From: Candidatus Aminicenantota bacterium
Lineage (GTDB): Bacteria; Acidobacteriota; Aminicenantia; Aminicenantales; Aminicenantaceae
Direction of reading: 5' to 3'
DNA length: 47,317 bases
Assembly: GCA_030603565.1 (NCBI GenBank)
Contig: JAUVXM010000013.1
Span: 1-47,317 of the forward strand
Below the pieces are notes generated by a model. That model was given only the letters and a program-made list of their open reading frames with translations. It was not told where the DNA came from and ran no database searches. The position numbers were made by a program, and so were the translations under genes. Below are positions 1 through 8,441 of the stretch, piece after piece; the first letter of the stretch is position 1; each line of letters starts with the position of its first letter.

Positions 1-298
1 GGTAAATAGTAAATAGTAAATAGTAAATGGTAAATAAAACCAGGAAAAACAGGGCTAATCGTCATTCCGGCGAGTTTAAGCATCGTCATTCCGTCCCGGA
101 TCGGAGTCCGGGATGACGGCCAAGCCGGAAACCAGGATAAATGGTGAATAGTAAATAGTAAATGGTAAATGGTAAATGGTAAATAAAACCAGAAAAGGCA
201 GGGCCATAAGGGCTAATCGTCATACCGGTGAGTTTAAGAATCGTCATTCCGTCCCGGATCGGAGTCCGGGATGACGGCCAAGCCGGAAACCAGGATAA
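1..298. repeat. Two tandem copies of a composite intergenic repeat
   Basis: This gene-free stretch holds two successive copies (about 1-135 and 136-298) of a composite unit. Each begins with a degenerate heptamer array (GTAAATA or GTAAATG, four to seven units) and continues through an A-rich linker. It ends with a palindromic block in which TCCCGGATC and the following GAGTCCGGGA can pair. The second copy has a small insertion reading GCCATAAG. The palindromic block recurs in reverse orientation at 28564-28682, so it is dispersed. The type resembles REP/BIME-like repeats known in many bacterial genomes; the family assignment is inference. Confidence 0.85.
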
Positions 299-334
299 AT
301 GGTGAAATGTGATATAATAAAATACAAAGGTGAA

Positions 335-1111
335 ATGAGTACTTTTGAAGAAGAGTTAATTAGAATATTGCCGGTTATAAGACGGCTTAGAAAAATATCT
401 TTGCTGGGGAAAAAAATAATTTTGGAAGGGGAGGAAAATCTAATTAAGAGGGGGCCAAACCTTATTGTTGGAAATCATATTGGAAGCTATAAAGATATTA
501 CTGTTTTATTCGAAATAATGCCACGGACTATTTTTTTTACCGCCAATCGAATGATCTTCAATAAAAAAGAATTCAATTTCTTAATAAAAAAACACCTCAG
601 AAGGCATTTGAAAGATTTGGGAGTGTTTTTTTATAGATTATTTACGCCGCTAAGGATATATTTTGTAAAATTTATTTCAACCAACATTATCGGGGTCGGG
701 ACTATTCCAGTCGACCTGGAAGGAAGTAAAAAGCGTGCGATTATAAAATGCCAGGAGTATGTGGAAAGTGGGAAAGCTGTTGTCCTTCTACAGGGAACAG
801 GGAGAATTATAGAAAGCAATCCTAATCCCTATGTGAGCGCATTTCGAAGGGGGCCTTCCATTATTTCATACAACTTATTTAAGGAAAAGGGGATATCTGT
901 CCCTGTTACTCCGATTGCTATGTTCGGCACTCATCTTCCCTTTTTGATCCCGATGAAGATCAAAGTGAGCGTGGGAAAACCAATGTTTATTAAAGATTAC
1001 ATGACTGATAATTTTGATGAATCAGTTATCAGATTCAGGAATGCTATGGAGAAACGGGTTCAAATGTTGCTCTATGAGCTGGTGAAGCCCTCTGTTTCTG
1101 TTAGAACCTAG
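335..1111 (+). CDS. PlsC-like lysophospholipid acyltransferase family protein with atypical motifs
   Basis: Family members transfer an acyl chain to lysophosphatidate or a similar acceptor at the cytoplasmic face of the membrane. The order of blocks fits: a short basic N terminus, the motif I region NHIGSYKD, a central block IPVDLEGSKKRA, the motif III region LLQGTGR, and a motif IV-like VPVTPIAMFG. Two details are unusual. Motif I spaces His and Asp by five residues instead of the usual four, and the expected EGTR reads QGTGR. I chose ATG 335 (258 aa) because AAAGGTG lies just upstream; an in-frame ATG at 299 lies inside the repeat. The gene converges on the PpiD-like gene and the two coding ends overlap by 11 bp. 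The true substrate is not known. Confidence 0.72.
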   Translation: MSTFEEELIRILPVIRRLRKISLLGKKIILEGEENLIKRGPNLIVGNHIGSYKDITVLFEIMPRTIFFTANRMIFNKKEFNFLIKKHLRRHLKDLGVFFYRLFTPLRIYFVKFISTNIIGVGTIPVDLEGSKKRAIIKCQEYVESGKAVVLLQGTGRIIESNPNPYVSAFRRGPSIISYNLFKEKGISVPVTPIAMFGTHLPFLIPMKIKVSVGKPMFIKDYMTDNFDESVIRFRNAMEKRVQMLLYELVKPSVSVRT

Positions 1112-3020
1112 CCAGGATTTCGGAATTTATTTTTGTAAATAATCCATAATTTGTTTTTACGCCAATTTTTTCACGCAACTTCATATAGTACGATTGAAAG
1201 AACTTGTTCTTTTTTACCTCTAATAGGTTTTTTCCTGTCTCACTTCTGTTGTTTTCGAAATCATCCGGTGTGACCTCTTTTCTGTCAAGCACGTGTAATA
1301 TAATGTAGCCGTCATTATAATTGATGGGGTCACTGATTTCATTTAAGGGAAGGGAAAAAGCAAGCTTATCTACTTCAGGAATTTCTCCAACTATACTGAG
1401 ATATTGCTCTCTTTGGTGTTCTTCTGCTGTTTTGTATTCGAGCTCATATTTTTTGGCGATTTTTTCAAAGCCCTGCTGTTTAAGTTCATTTTTAATGGAT
1501 TTGGCTTTTTCCAGCGCTATGCTCTCTTTTTTCTTAAGGTTAAAATCCTCTTGAACTCTGGATTGCACTTCTTCAAACTCTGCCGGCCGGGCCGGTTCTG
1601 TCTTTTGTAGCTGTGCCAGTCCCATTCCTTCAATAGTGTTGATTCGGACGAAGCTCTCTTTGTCTTTGAGCTGAAAAAGGTTCCTGCTGAGAGTCCCGGA
1701 CGGGTCGATGTCTTCTATGGGGTCGCCTGCTTTGAGGGCTCCGGTACTTCTGATCTTATGTCCCAGTTTTTGGGCAGCTACATCAAGATTGTTTTCTTTC
1801 TTTGACTTTTTTTCAAGTTCTGCAATCTGCTGGTCTGCCAGATTTATTGCTTTTTGGTCTTTAAGGATTTCTGTGACCTGATTTTTCACTTCTGTCAGGG
1901 GTTTCTGAACAGCCGATTGCTTTTGAGTTGTTTTTAAAATGGAAATTCCATCTTCCAACTCTAAAAGGCCGGAAACTTTGCCTTGAGCGAGGCTTTTTAT
2001 CTTATCCTGTTCCTGCTGGGATAGCCTTTTCCATTCGTAAAGGCCCCAGTCACCGTTTTCCTCGGCCTTTTCATCTTTTGAATTGGACTGAGCCAGTTTC
2101 CCAAAAGCTTCGCCCCGGTTGATCTTGTCCAAAATGATTTGGGCTTCTGCCCTAGCCAGCTCTTTTTCATTGCTTTCATAGGGCAGGAATATCCGGCTGG
2201 CTTTAATTCTTTCAGGTTCTGTGAACTGAGATAGATTGTCCTTATAGTATTTCTCTATTTCAGTATCAATAAGCTCGATCTCATCTTTTAATTCTTCAGT
2301 TTTAAAGAATAAGTAATCTGCGGTTCTTTTTTCCGGCACTTCATATTTTTCCCGGTTTTCAGCAAAAAACTTCCGAAGTTCTATAGAGCCGGGTTCTTCC
2401 TTCAATTCCATTTTGCTGTTTTCGATCAGGATATATTCGAGCTGGGCACTTTCATTGGTTTTTTTATAATTTTCCCAAAGTTCTTCCTCTGAAACCGCTA
2501 TTCCGGCTGTAAGTACCAGGATTATTTTTTGGACGATTATATCCTTTATCAAACTTTTTTCAAATTCAGAAGCGGAAATGCGGTTAAAGTCTAAGATTTG
2601 CTTATATTCTTCAAAACCTACAAATTTCCCGTCTTTTTGAAAAACCGGAAAACTTTTGACTTTTTTGCTTATTTCCTCATCCGATGCTCTAATACCCAAT
2701 TTTTCTGCCTTTTGGCTAAGGATTGTTCTCTGAATTATCTGTTCCAATACCTGCTGGGGAATATTAAGCTGCTGGATGAAATTTGCATCCAGCTCTTTAT
2801 AATCCTCCTTAAACATTTCCAGTCTCTGTCTTAAATTTTGGATATACGTATCAGCGGATATTTTTTTATTTCCAATAGTAGCGATTGTATTTGAATTGCG
2901 GGATTCTCCAAGGCGTCCTGCTCCTCCCCAAACTGCAAATATTGAAATGATAAATGCAATAATAACACCCCATAGAACTGGGGCTAATGATTTTAGATTT
3001 TTTCGCATTGATTTTAACAT
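1101..3020 (-). CDS. PpiD/SurA-like periplasmic peptidyl-prolyl isomerase, membrane anchored
   Basis: This is a folding helper for exported and outer-membrane proteins, expected to be held in the inner membrane facing the periplasm. The 639-aa protein has one N-terminal membrane segment (about residues 13-31, LAPVLWGVIIAFIISIFAVW), then a SurA_N-type chaperone region (about 45-190). A parvulin-like PpiC domain follows near 260-370, with the family sequence RIKASRIFLP near its start and NGDWGLYEW later. The C-terminal region of about 250 residues resembles a second, degenerate parvulin plus chaperone helices. GAGGTG lies five bases before ATG 3020. It is the last gene of the ispH-rpsA operon, 31 bp after the acyl-CoA dehydrogenase. 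PpiD-type architecture (one TM then SurA_N then PpiC) is a better match than soluble SurA. Confidence 0.85.
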   Translation of the reverse strand: MLKSMRKNLKSLAPVLWGVIIAFIISIFAVWGGAGRLGESRNSNTIATIGNKKISADTYIQNLRQRLEMFKEDYKELDANFIQQLNIPQQVLEQIIQRTILSQKAEKLGIRASDEEISKKVKSFPVFQKDGKFVGFEEYKQILDFNRISASEFEKSLIKDIIVQKIILVLTAGIAVSEEELWENYKKTNESAQLEYILIENSKMELKEEPGSIELRKFFAENREKYEVPEKRTADYLFFKTEELKDEIELIDTEIEKYYKDNLSQFTEPERIKASRIFLPYESNEKELARAEAQIILDKINRGEAFGKLAQSNSKDEKAEENGDWGLYEWKRLSQQEQDKIKSLAQGKVSGLLELEDGISILKTTQKQSAVQKPLTEVKNQVTEILKDQKAINLADQQIAELEKKSKKENNLDVAAQKLGHKIRSTGALKAGDPIEDIDPSGTLSRNLFQLKDKESFVRINTIEGMGLAQLQKTEPARPAEFEEVQSRVQEDFNLKKKESIALEKAKSIKNELKQQGFEKIAKKYELEYKTAEEHQREQYLSIVGEIPEVDKLAFSLPLNEISDPINYNDGYIILHVLDRKEVTPDDFENNRSETGKNLLEVKKNKFFQSYYMKLREKIGVKTNYGLFTKINSEILARF

Positions 3021-3051
3021 TAGTTCACCTCGAATCGTTTCCTATATATTC

Positions 3052-4194
3052 TTATTCCTTCAGTAAATGCCGCGCGATTATTAAGCGCTGAATTTCTGAT
3101 GTGCCTTCATAAATTGTGAGGACCCTGGCGTCCCGGTAGACCTGTTCTATGTGAAATTCCTTTGAATATCCGTAACCGCCATGGATCTGCAGGGCTTCAT
3201 AAGCGGCCCTGTTGGCTGCTTCTGAAGCAAAAAGCTTTGCCATGGAGGATTCTTTCGCAAAGGGTCTCCCTTTATCAAATAAATCTGCTGCCCTGTAGGT
3301 CATCAGGCGGGATGCTTCTGTTAAAGTGGTGATATCTGCCAGTTTAAACTGTATTGCTTGAAAATCTGAGATTTTTTTACCGAATGCTTCTCTCTGAATA
3401 GAATAAGTAAGAGCTTCATCCACGGCTCTTTGAGCTATTCCTACCGACTGGGCTGCAATGCCTATTCTGGAGAAATCAAGACCGCGAAATGCAATAGATG
3501 CCCCCTGCCCTTCTTTCCCTAATAAATTGCCGGCTGGAACCGGACAGTCTTCCAATTGAATTTCCGCAGTCAAAGAAGAGTGCATGCCCATCTTTTCTTC
3601 GATTTTTGCTACCTGAAGTCCCGGAATATCCTTGTCAATGATAAAAGCGCTTAATTTTTTCCTGCCGGGTTCGATCTCGGTATTGGCAAAAAGGATTATT
3701 GCTTCAGCATTGTTTCCTGTTGTGACCCATGCTTTTGAGCCGTTAATAATATACTGGTCCCCCTTGCGCACGGCTTTGCATTTTAGATTGATAACATCTG
3801 AGCCGGTTCCGGGCTCGGTAAGACTAAATGCCCCGATTATCTCACCGCTGGCCGCTTTGGGCAGGTATTTTTCTTTTTGTGTTTCGTTTCCGAATTCAAG
3901 GATGGAATGGCAGAAGAGAGAACAGTGAACAGAGATAATTACAGCCAGGGATGGCATGACCCGGCTGATTTCTTCGATCGCAATAATTAAAGAAAGGTGG
4001 TCGGTTTTATTTCCATTGTATTGATCAGGGACTGACATCCCGAGCACTCCGATTTCTGCAAGTTTTTTAAGAAGTCGAGAGGGAAATTCGTGCTTGTCCT
4101 CTAAAGATCTAGCAACAGGCCTGATCTCTGCATTTGAGAAATTCTTAATCATTTCTCTGATCAGTTTTTGGTCTTCCTTGAGTTCAAAGTTCAT
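3052..4194 (-). CDS. Acyl-CoA dehydrogenase (short/medium-chain, FAD dependent)
   Basis: It oxidises an acyl-CoA to the trans-2-enoyl-CoA and passes electrons to an electron-transfer flavoprotein. The 380-aa length is typical. Family signatures are clear: FSLTEPGTGSD in the FAD/substrate-binding middle domain, VTTGNNAEAI, the C-terminal helical block with LQIHGGYGY, and YEGTSEIQ near the end. E363 in YEGT occupies the position of the catalytic base of butyryl-type enzymes. The gene starts two bases after the HIT-family stop, so the two are translationally close. No ETF or other beta-oxidation gene is present in the window, so the substrate chain length cannot be set from context. Confidence 0.93.
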   Translation of the reverse strand: MNFELKEDQKLIREMIKNFSNAEIRPVARSLEDKHEFPSRLLKKLAEIGVLGMSVPDQYNGNKTDHLSLIIAIEEISRVMPSLAVIISVHCSLFCHSILEFGNETQKEKYLPKAASGEIIGAFSLTEPGTGSDVINLKCKAVRKGDQYIINGSKAWVTTGNNAEAIILFANTEIEPGRKKLSAFIIDKDIPGLQVAKIEEKMGMHSSLTAEIQLEDCPVPAGNLLGKEGQGASIAFRGLDFSRIGIAAQSVGIAQRAVDEALTYSIQREAFGKKISDFQAIQFKLADITTLTEASRLMTYRAADLFDKGRPFAKESSMAKLFASEAANRAAYEALQIHGGYGYSKEFHIEQVYRDARVLTIYEGTSEIQRLIIARHLLKE

Positions 4195-4196
4195 CT

Positions 4197-4685
4197 TTAT
4201 TTTTCTTTTTCAAATAACGGTAAAAGCTGTTCGTAAGTCTGATCCAGGGTTTCGATAAAGATCTTAGCCTTGCCGATCAGAGGCATAAAATTTGAGTCGC
4301 CCGTCCAGCGGGGAATAATATGCATGTGATAATGGTCTGCTATTCCTGCTCCTGCACTTTTCCCTAAATTCATACCGGTATTTAATCCCTGAGGGTTGTA
4401 ATGTTGTTTTAATATCTTTATGCTCATTTTTATGAGATCTATCATTTCGTGGGTTGATTTTTTCTCCGCTTTTTCAAAAGAGCTTGAATGTTTAAAAGGA
4501 GCCACCATAAGGTGTCCCGGTGTATAGGGATACTTGTTGAGAATTATAAAGTTATATTTGCCTCGGTAGAGAATATAAGCTTTCCGGTCGCTATTTTGCT
4601 TGATCTTGTCACAAAAAATGCATCTTTCCTGTTTAGATACATTTTTAACATATTTTGCTCTCCAGGGAGCAGAAATATAGTTCAT
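4197..4685 (-). CDS. HIT family (histidine triad) nucleotide hydrolase/transferase
   Basis: The family hydrolyses or transfers nucleotidyl groups, for example on Ap4A or adenylated adducts. The 162-aa protein has the triad as H118-x-H120-x-H122 (DHYHMHIIPRW) and a CxxC pair at C22 and C25 (CIFCDKI) that often joins a zinc site in Ap4A-phosphorylase-like members. The N-terminal PYTPGHLMVAPFKH block is also characteristic. It overlaps the HU/IHF stop by 4 bp and is followed two bases later by the acyl-CoA dehydrogenase, placing it inside the ispH-rpsA operon. The physiological substrate cannot be judged from sequence. Confidence 0.93.
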   Translation of the reverse strand: MNYISAPWRAKYVKNVSKQERCIFCDKIKQNSDRKAYILYRGKYNFIILNKYPYTPGHLMVAPFKHSSSFEKAEKKSTHEMIDLIKMSIKILKQHYNPQGLNTGMNLGKSAGAGIADHYHMHIIPRWTGDSNFMPLIGKAKIFIETLDQTYEQLLPLFEKEK

Positions 4686-4960
4686 TTTTTATTTATAAGA
4701 TTTTTCAACAACTTGCTCGGCTTAAAATAAAGGACTTTTTTTGCTGGAACCTGGACCTGTTCTCCGGTACGTGGGTTTCTTCCTGTTCTGGCATCACGCT
4801 TTCTATAGCGAAAACTGCCGAATCCTCTCAGTTCTATCTCTTCTCCTCTCTGGATTGCCCCTTTAATAGTTTCAAAAAAGAGGTTCACTCCATCCTCTGC
4901 TTCCTGTTTGGAAAGGTTCAATTCTTTAGCGATTTTGTTGGTTAAATCAGCTTTTATCAT
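4682..4960 (-). CDS. HU/IHF family DNA-binding protein
   Basis: This small basic nucleoid protein (92 aa) bends DNA as a dimer. Visible hallmarks are the helical N-terminal half, ELRGFGSF at the start of the beta saddle, the DNA-contacting arm RTGRNPRTGEQV with the tip proline, and VLYFKPSK at the end. The sequence lies between HU and IHF subfamilies; the phrase ELRGFGSF and the arm are IHF-like, but I cannot assign an alpha or beta subunit. Its start overlaps the 3' end of rpsA by 14 bp. Pairing of rpsA with an IHF/HU gene also occurs in proteobacteria (rpsA-ihfB), which supports the reading. Confidence 0.93.
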   Translation of the reverse strand: MIKADLTNKIAKELNLSKQEAEDGVNLFFETIKGAIQRGEEIELRGFGSFRYRKRDARTGRNPRTGEQVQVPAKKVLYFKPSKLLKNLINKK

Positions 4961-6713
4961 CCTTTTTCTCCTTTTTCTCTTTTTTGTTTTTTTTATTATT
5001 AAGACTTTCGAGGCCCTTAAGCTGGTCCTTCATGATATCTCCCAGAGTCATTCTGTCATCCTGACTATTCATGAATTTTTCGTACTCTTTTTTTTGCATT
5101 TCCTGTTGAGCTTGCTTGAAACTAAGTGATATTTTTTTGTCTTTTTGGCTTAATTTAATAATTTTTGCCATACGTTCATCCCCTACTGAAAAATCATCAG
5201 CTGGGTTATCGATCCTCTTTTCGTCAAGCTCTGATAAGAATACTACGCCTTCTATTCCTGGGGTGATTTCAACAAAGATACCAAAGTTGACAATGCGGAC
5301 TATCTTGACGTTAACAAGGTCTCCCCTTTTTTGTCTCTTAAAGAAATCTTCCCAGATGTCTCCTTCCAATTGTTTTATGCCGAGGGATAATTTTTGTTTT
5401 TCAGTATCAATACTCAAGACGATTGTCTCAACTTCTTCACCGACTTTAACGATTTGAGAGGGGTGCTTAATTTTTTTCCAACTTAAATCTGAGATATGAA
5501 TAAGGCCTTCCACGCCCTTCTCAACTTCTAAAAAGGCTCCGAAGTCGGTTACATTGCTGATTTTGCCTTTAATTCGGGAACCCGGGGGGTATTTTTTTTG
5601 AAAAGCTTTTAAGGGGTGGGGAGTGGATTGTTTCAGTCCCAGTGAAATTCGTTTTGTCTCAGGCTCGATATTCAATATAGTGACGGAAATTTCTTCACCG
5701 ATGGATACGATATTTTTTGGATGGACAAGTTTTCGGGCCCAAGACATATCGGAAATGTGGACAAGGCCTTCGACACCTGCTTCCAGTTCGACAAAAGCGC
5801 CGAAGTCAGTTAAACTGACGACTTTTCCATTGATTATTTGCCCTTCTTGATATTTTTCTTCGACATTTCCCCAAGGATCTTTTGAGAGCTGTTTTAAACT
5901 AAGGGATATTTTTTCTTCCTTCTCATCATAGTCAAGGATGACGACATCGATTTCCTGACCCTGGTGGAGTATTTCGGAAGGATGATTTATATTGCCCCAA
6001 GACATTTCAGAGATATGTAATAATCCCTCCACTCCGCCCAGATCAACAAAGGCACCAAAATTTGTGAGAGATTTTACTTTTCCCTTAAATATTTTTCCGG
6101 TTTCCAGCTGGGAGAAAACCTGTTTTTTTCTTTTCTCCTTTTCGTCCTGCATGAGTAGTTTCCGGGAGAGAACCGCGTTTTCATTTTTGCGATTGAATTT
6201 GATGACTTTAAACTTGTAACGATTTCCAATTATGCGGGAAGGGTCTTTTACTATTCTAATATCAGCATGGGAGTCGGGTAGAAAAGTGTTAATGCCTACA
6301 TTTACCATATAACCGCTTTTTACTTTCTGGGTGATTTTTCCGATAATCCAGTTATTATGGAGGTGGGCTTTTTCCAGATTGTTTAATGCCTTAAGTGCGG
6401 TAGCTCTTTTTTTAGAAAGAGTGAGATATCCCTCTTCCAAGTTGCTTTTTTCCAGGACGGCTTCAACCTCATCTCCGGGATTGAGCTTATTTAATTCCTC
6501 TTTATCAATAAAATCTTCAAGGGGAATAATCCCTTCGGATTTTGATCCGACATCAACGAGAACAAAGGAAGGAGTGACTTTAATAACTTTCCCTTTTACC
6601 AGTTGACCCAAAGTCAATTCATCGGCTTTGAATTGATAGTTATCTAAGAGGGCTTCGAAATCTTTTTGTGAGCTTTCCTCTTCTTTCTTGGCATTATTGC
6701 TTAGTTCAGACAT
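4947..6713 (-). CDS. rpsA: 30S ribosomal protein S1
   Basis: S1 holds mRNA on the small ribosomal subunit and helps initiate translation on structured leaders. The 588-aa protein has six S1 (OB-fold) repeats, starting at about residues 37, 118, 205, 291, 377 and 462. Repeats 3 to 5 carry the strong pattern FGAFV or FGAFL followed by EGLxHISxxSW; repeats 1, 2 and 6 are more diverged, as in E. coli S1. A Lys/Glu/Asp-rich tail closes the protein. AGGGAG lies about nine bases before ATG 6713. The start overlaps the ispH stop by 13 bp. ispH and rpsA are joined or adjacent in several bacterial groups. Confidence 0.95.
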   Translation of the reverse strand: MSELSNNAKKEEESSQKDFEALLDNYQFKADELTLGQLVKGKVIKVTPSFVLVDVGSKSEGIIPLEDFIDKEELNKLNPGDEVEAVLEKSNLEEGYLTLSKKRATALKALNNLEKAHLHNNWIIGKITQKVKSGYMVNVGINTFLPDSHADIRIVKDPSRIIGNRYKFKVIKFNRKNENAVLSRKLLMQDEKEKRKKQVFSQLETGKIFKGKVKSLTNFGAFVDLGGVEGLLHISEMSWGNINHPSEILHQGQEIDVVILDYDEKEEKISLSLKQLSKDPWGNVEEKYQEGQIINGKVVSLTDFGAFVELEAGVEGLVHISDMSWARKLVHPKNIVSIGEEISVTILNIEPETKRISLGLKQSTPHPLKAFQKKYPPGSRIKGKISNVTDFGAFLEVEKGVEGLIHISDLSWKKIKHPSQIVKVGEEVETIVLSIDTEKQKLSLGIKQLEGDIWEDFFKRQKRGDLVNVKIVRIVNFGIFVEITPGIEGVVFLSELDEKRIDNPADDFSVGDERMAKIIKLSQKDKKISLSFKQAQQEMQKKEYEKFMNSQDDRMTLGDIMKDQLKGLESLNNKKNKKEKKEKKDDKS

Positions 6714-7579
6714 TTGACTGTTTTCTCCCTGTGAAATTGATATTTTAAACTGGATTTAATCTTAACTACAGCTTCTTTTATGGCTTTAGGCGGAGTTGAG
6801 GCTCCACCTGAAAGTCCGATTTTGCTAGCTCCCTTCAACATTTCCGGAGTGATTTGGTTGGCTTTCTCAATGAAATATGTATTGGTTAACACTTTTTTGG
6901 ATATTTTATAAAGTGTGTGTGTGTTGGAACTGTTCTTGCCTCCGATTATAAAAAGGACATCGACTTGAGAAGCGAGTTCTGAAGTCGATTTTTGCCTGGT
7001 TTGAGTGGATTGACAGATTGTATTATGGATATCTAGTTTCTCTGTTCTTGCAGAAAGGATATTAACAGTCCGTTGGAAGAGATGGATGTTCTGAGTGGAT
7101 TGAACGAGCACAGCTCTTTTTCTTTTTTGAGGAAGCTTGCGTGCCTGTGCTTCATTTTCTATGATAACCCCTTTTCCTTGGCTGTAACCGATCAATCCTT
7201 TTATTTCAGGATGTTCTTTATTCCCGACAATGATTATTTCTTCTTCTTTTTTTGACAGATTTGAGACCAATCTTTGAATTTTTTTTACTATTGGGCAGGT
7301 AGCATCGACGATGTTTATGTTTTTATTGGTTAAAAAATCGTATATTTGGGGAGAAACCCCATGGCTGCGGATGATGACAGTACCGTTGTTGATTTTATTC
7401 AGGTCTTTTGCTGAATGGATGCCGTGTTTTTCCAGGTCAGCAATAACCTGGGGATTATGGATCAGATCGCCAAGGGTATAGACTTTTTCCGATTTGTCGG
7501 CGCGTGTTTGCTTGGCTATTCGCAGGGCCCGTTTGACACCATAACATAGTCCTGAGTTTTCAGCTATTATAATTTCCAT
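6701..7579 (-). CDS. ispH: 4-hydroxy-3-methylbut-2-enyl diphosphate reductase
   Basis: IspH (LytB) is the last enzyme of the MEP pathway, reducing HMBPP to isopentenyl and dimethylallyl diphosphate with a 4Fe-4S cluster. The 292-aa length is normal. The three cluster cysteines are C12 (SGLCYGVKRA), C95 (DATCPIVKK) and C189 (NTICQSTQTRQ). The substrate-binding histidines RSHG and EHPEIKG, the phosphate-contacting GGKNSSNT and the end motif LSGGASTP are all present. AGGAATT precedes ATG 7579, and a strong promoter-like sequence lies at 7616-7644. It is the first gene of a six-gene leftward operon. Its presence implies isoprenoid synthesis by the MEP route. Confidence 0.97.
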   Translation of the reverse strand: MEIIIAENSGLCYGVKRALRIAKQTRADKSEKVYTLGDLIHNPQVIADLEKHGIHSAKDLNKINNGTVIIRSHGVSPQIYDFLTNKNINIVDATCPIVKKIQRLVSNLSKKEEEIIIVGNKEHPEIKGLIGYSQGKGVIIENEAQARKLPQKRKRAVLVQSTQNIHLFQRTVNILSARTEKLDIHNTICQSTQTRQKSTSELASQVDVLFIIGGKNSSNTHTLYKISKKVLTNTYFIEKANQITPEMLKGASKIGLSGGASTPPKAIKEAVVKIKSSLKYQFHREKTVKCLN

Positions 7580-7615
7580 AATTCCTGTTTGAATTATTAT
7601 GAAAAATGAATAAGT

Positions 7616-7644
7616 ATACTATACTAAGAGAGGGAGGTTGTCAA
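7616..7644 (-). promoter_or_regulatory. Sigma-70-type promoter of the ispH operon
   Basis: On the minus strand TTGACA (7644-7639) and TAGTAT (7621-7616) are separated by exactly 17 bases. A start point near 7609 would give a leader of about 30 nt containing AGGA just before ATG 7579. Position and spacing are seen directly; activity is inferred. Confidence 0.7.
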
Positions 7645-7674
7645 TCTAAATATAGGTAAAAACATAACTTAGCT

Positions 7675-7878
7675 TCAATTCGGCGAATGCAGATGAGCTC
7701 CTATTCCCCCTTTTTTTACCGCGGTAAAGTCAGGAAAGTCGGCTAAAAGGATGGGTTTATTTGAATCGAGTTCATTGCGACTTGATAATAAAGCCTGGAT
7801 AGCTGCGAGGTGGGGCGAAACTCTTTTATCCAAGTGGATTCCCTGTTTAAGGATGTTTATACCAACTTCTATAGGCAA
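7675..7878 (-). CDS. Possible small protein of unknown function between scpB and ispH
   Basis: I do not recognise this product. A 67-codon frame starts at TTG 7878, about 20 bases after the scpB stop, and ends at 7675 with the sequence GGIGAHLHSPN. The same frame stays open upstream into the last codons of scpB, without any ATG or GTG, and there is no clear ribosome binding site. The composition is protein-like (LLADFPDFTAVKKGG), so it could be a coupled small gene, a relic of a longer gene, or chance. The 319 bp between scpB and ispH otherwise hold only the ispH promoter. Confidence 0.25.
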   Translation of the reverse strand: MPIEVGINILKQGIHLDKRVSPHLAAIQALLSSRNELDSNKPILLADFPDFTAVKKGGIGAHLHSPN

Positions 7879-7898
7879 GTTTAAGAAATAATTTTTTA

Positions 7899-8441
7899 TT
7901 AATGGTTTTCTTCTCCACCCAGGATCTTTTCAAGTTCTTCTTTGGAAGGGAGGTCTTTTATAGAGTCTAACCCGAAATAGATTAAAAATTTATTTGTAGT
8001 TCTGTAGATCAGGGGTCTCCCGGGGCCTTTTTTCCGGCCGGTTATCTTGAGCAGTCTTTTCTTCAGAAGGGTTTTTAGTGCATGCGTGGAGTCAACTCCT
8101 CTCAGAGTTGAGATCTCTGCCTGAGTTATTGGTTGGTAATAGGCGGCTGTAGATAAGGTCTCTAATGCTGCTGGAGAAAGTTTGCTTTTTTTTTCCAGGT
8201 TAAGGAGGCGTTTTATCCATTTATCATTTTCGGTTTTTGTTATAAAAAGATACCCTCCGCCTGTTTTGGTGATTTTGATGCCTTTGTCTTGTGAAGAATA
8301 GGTGTGGATAAGCTCGCTTATAACAGTTTCAATTTCTTTGTCCGGGATTTCATTTAAGATGCTTTTTATTTTTTCGAAAGTAAGTGGTTCTCTTGAAATA
8401 AAAATAAGGGATTCAATAATGGATTTTAAGTTTAAGTTCAT
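7899..8441 (-). CDS. scpB: Segregation and condensation protein B
   Basis: ScpB is the dimeric winged-helix partner of ScpA in the SMC condensin complex, which compacts and segregates the chromosome. The 180-aa protein shows both winged-helix halves. The family core LSPAALETLSTAAYYQPIT is followed by EISTLRGVDSTHALKTLL, and the second wing carries GPGRPLIYRTT then a FLIYFGL segment. Its ATG overlaps the scpA stop in an ATGA, indicating coupled translation. The partner smc gene is not in the window. Confidence 0.95.
   Translation of the reverse strand: MNLNLKSIIESLIFISREPLTFEKIKSILNEIPDKEIETVISELIHTYSSQDKGIKITKTGGGYLFITKTENDKWIKRLLNLEKKSKLSPAALETLSTAAYYQPITQAEISTLRGVDSTHALKTLLKKRLLKITGRKKGPGRPLIYRTTNKFLIYFGLDSIKDLPSKEELEKILGGEENH

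Noticed and set aside
1-300. CRISPR array
   Set aside because: The repeated units are heptamers and palindromic blocks without unique spacers of constant length, and no cas gene is present.
299-334. ATG 299 as the start of the PlsC-like gene
   Set aside because: It lies in the repeat unit and lacks a ribosome binding site; ATG 335 has AAAGGTG directly upstream.
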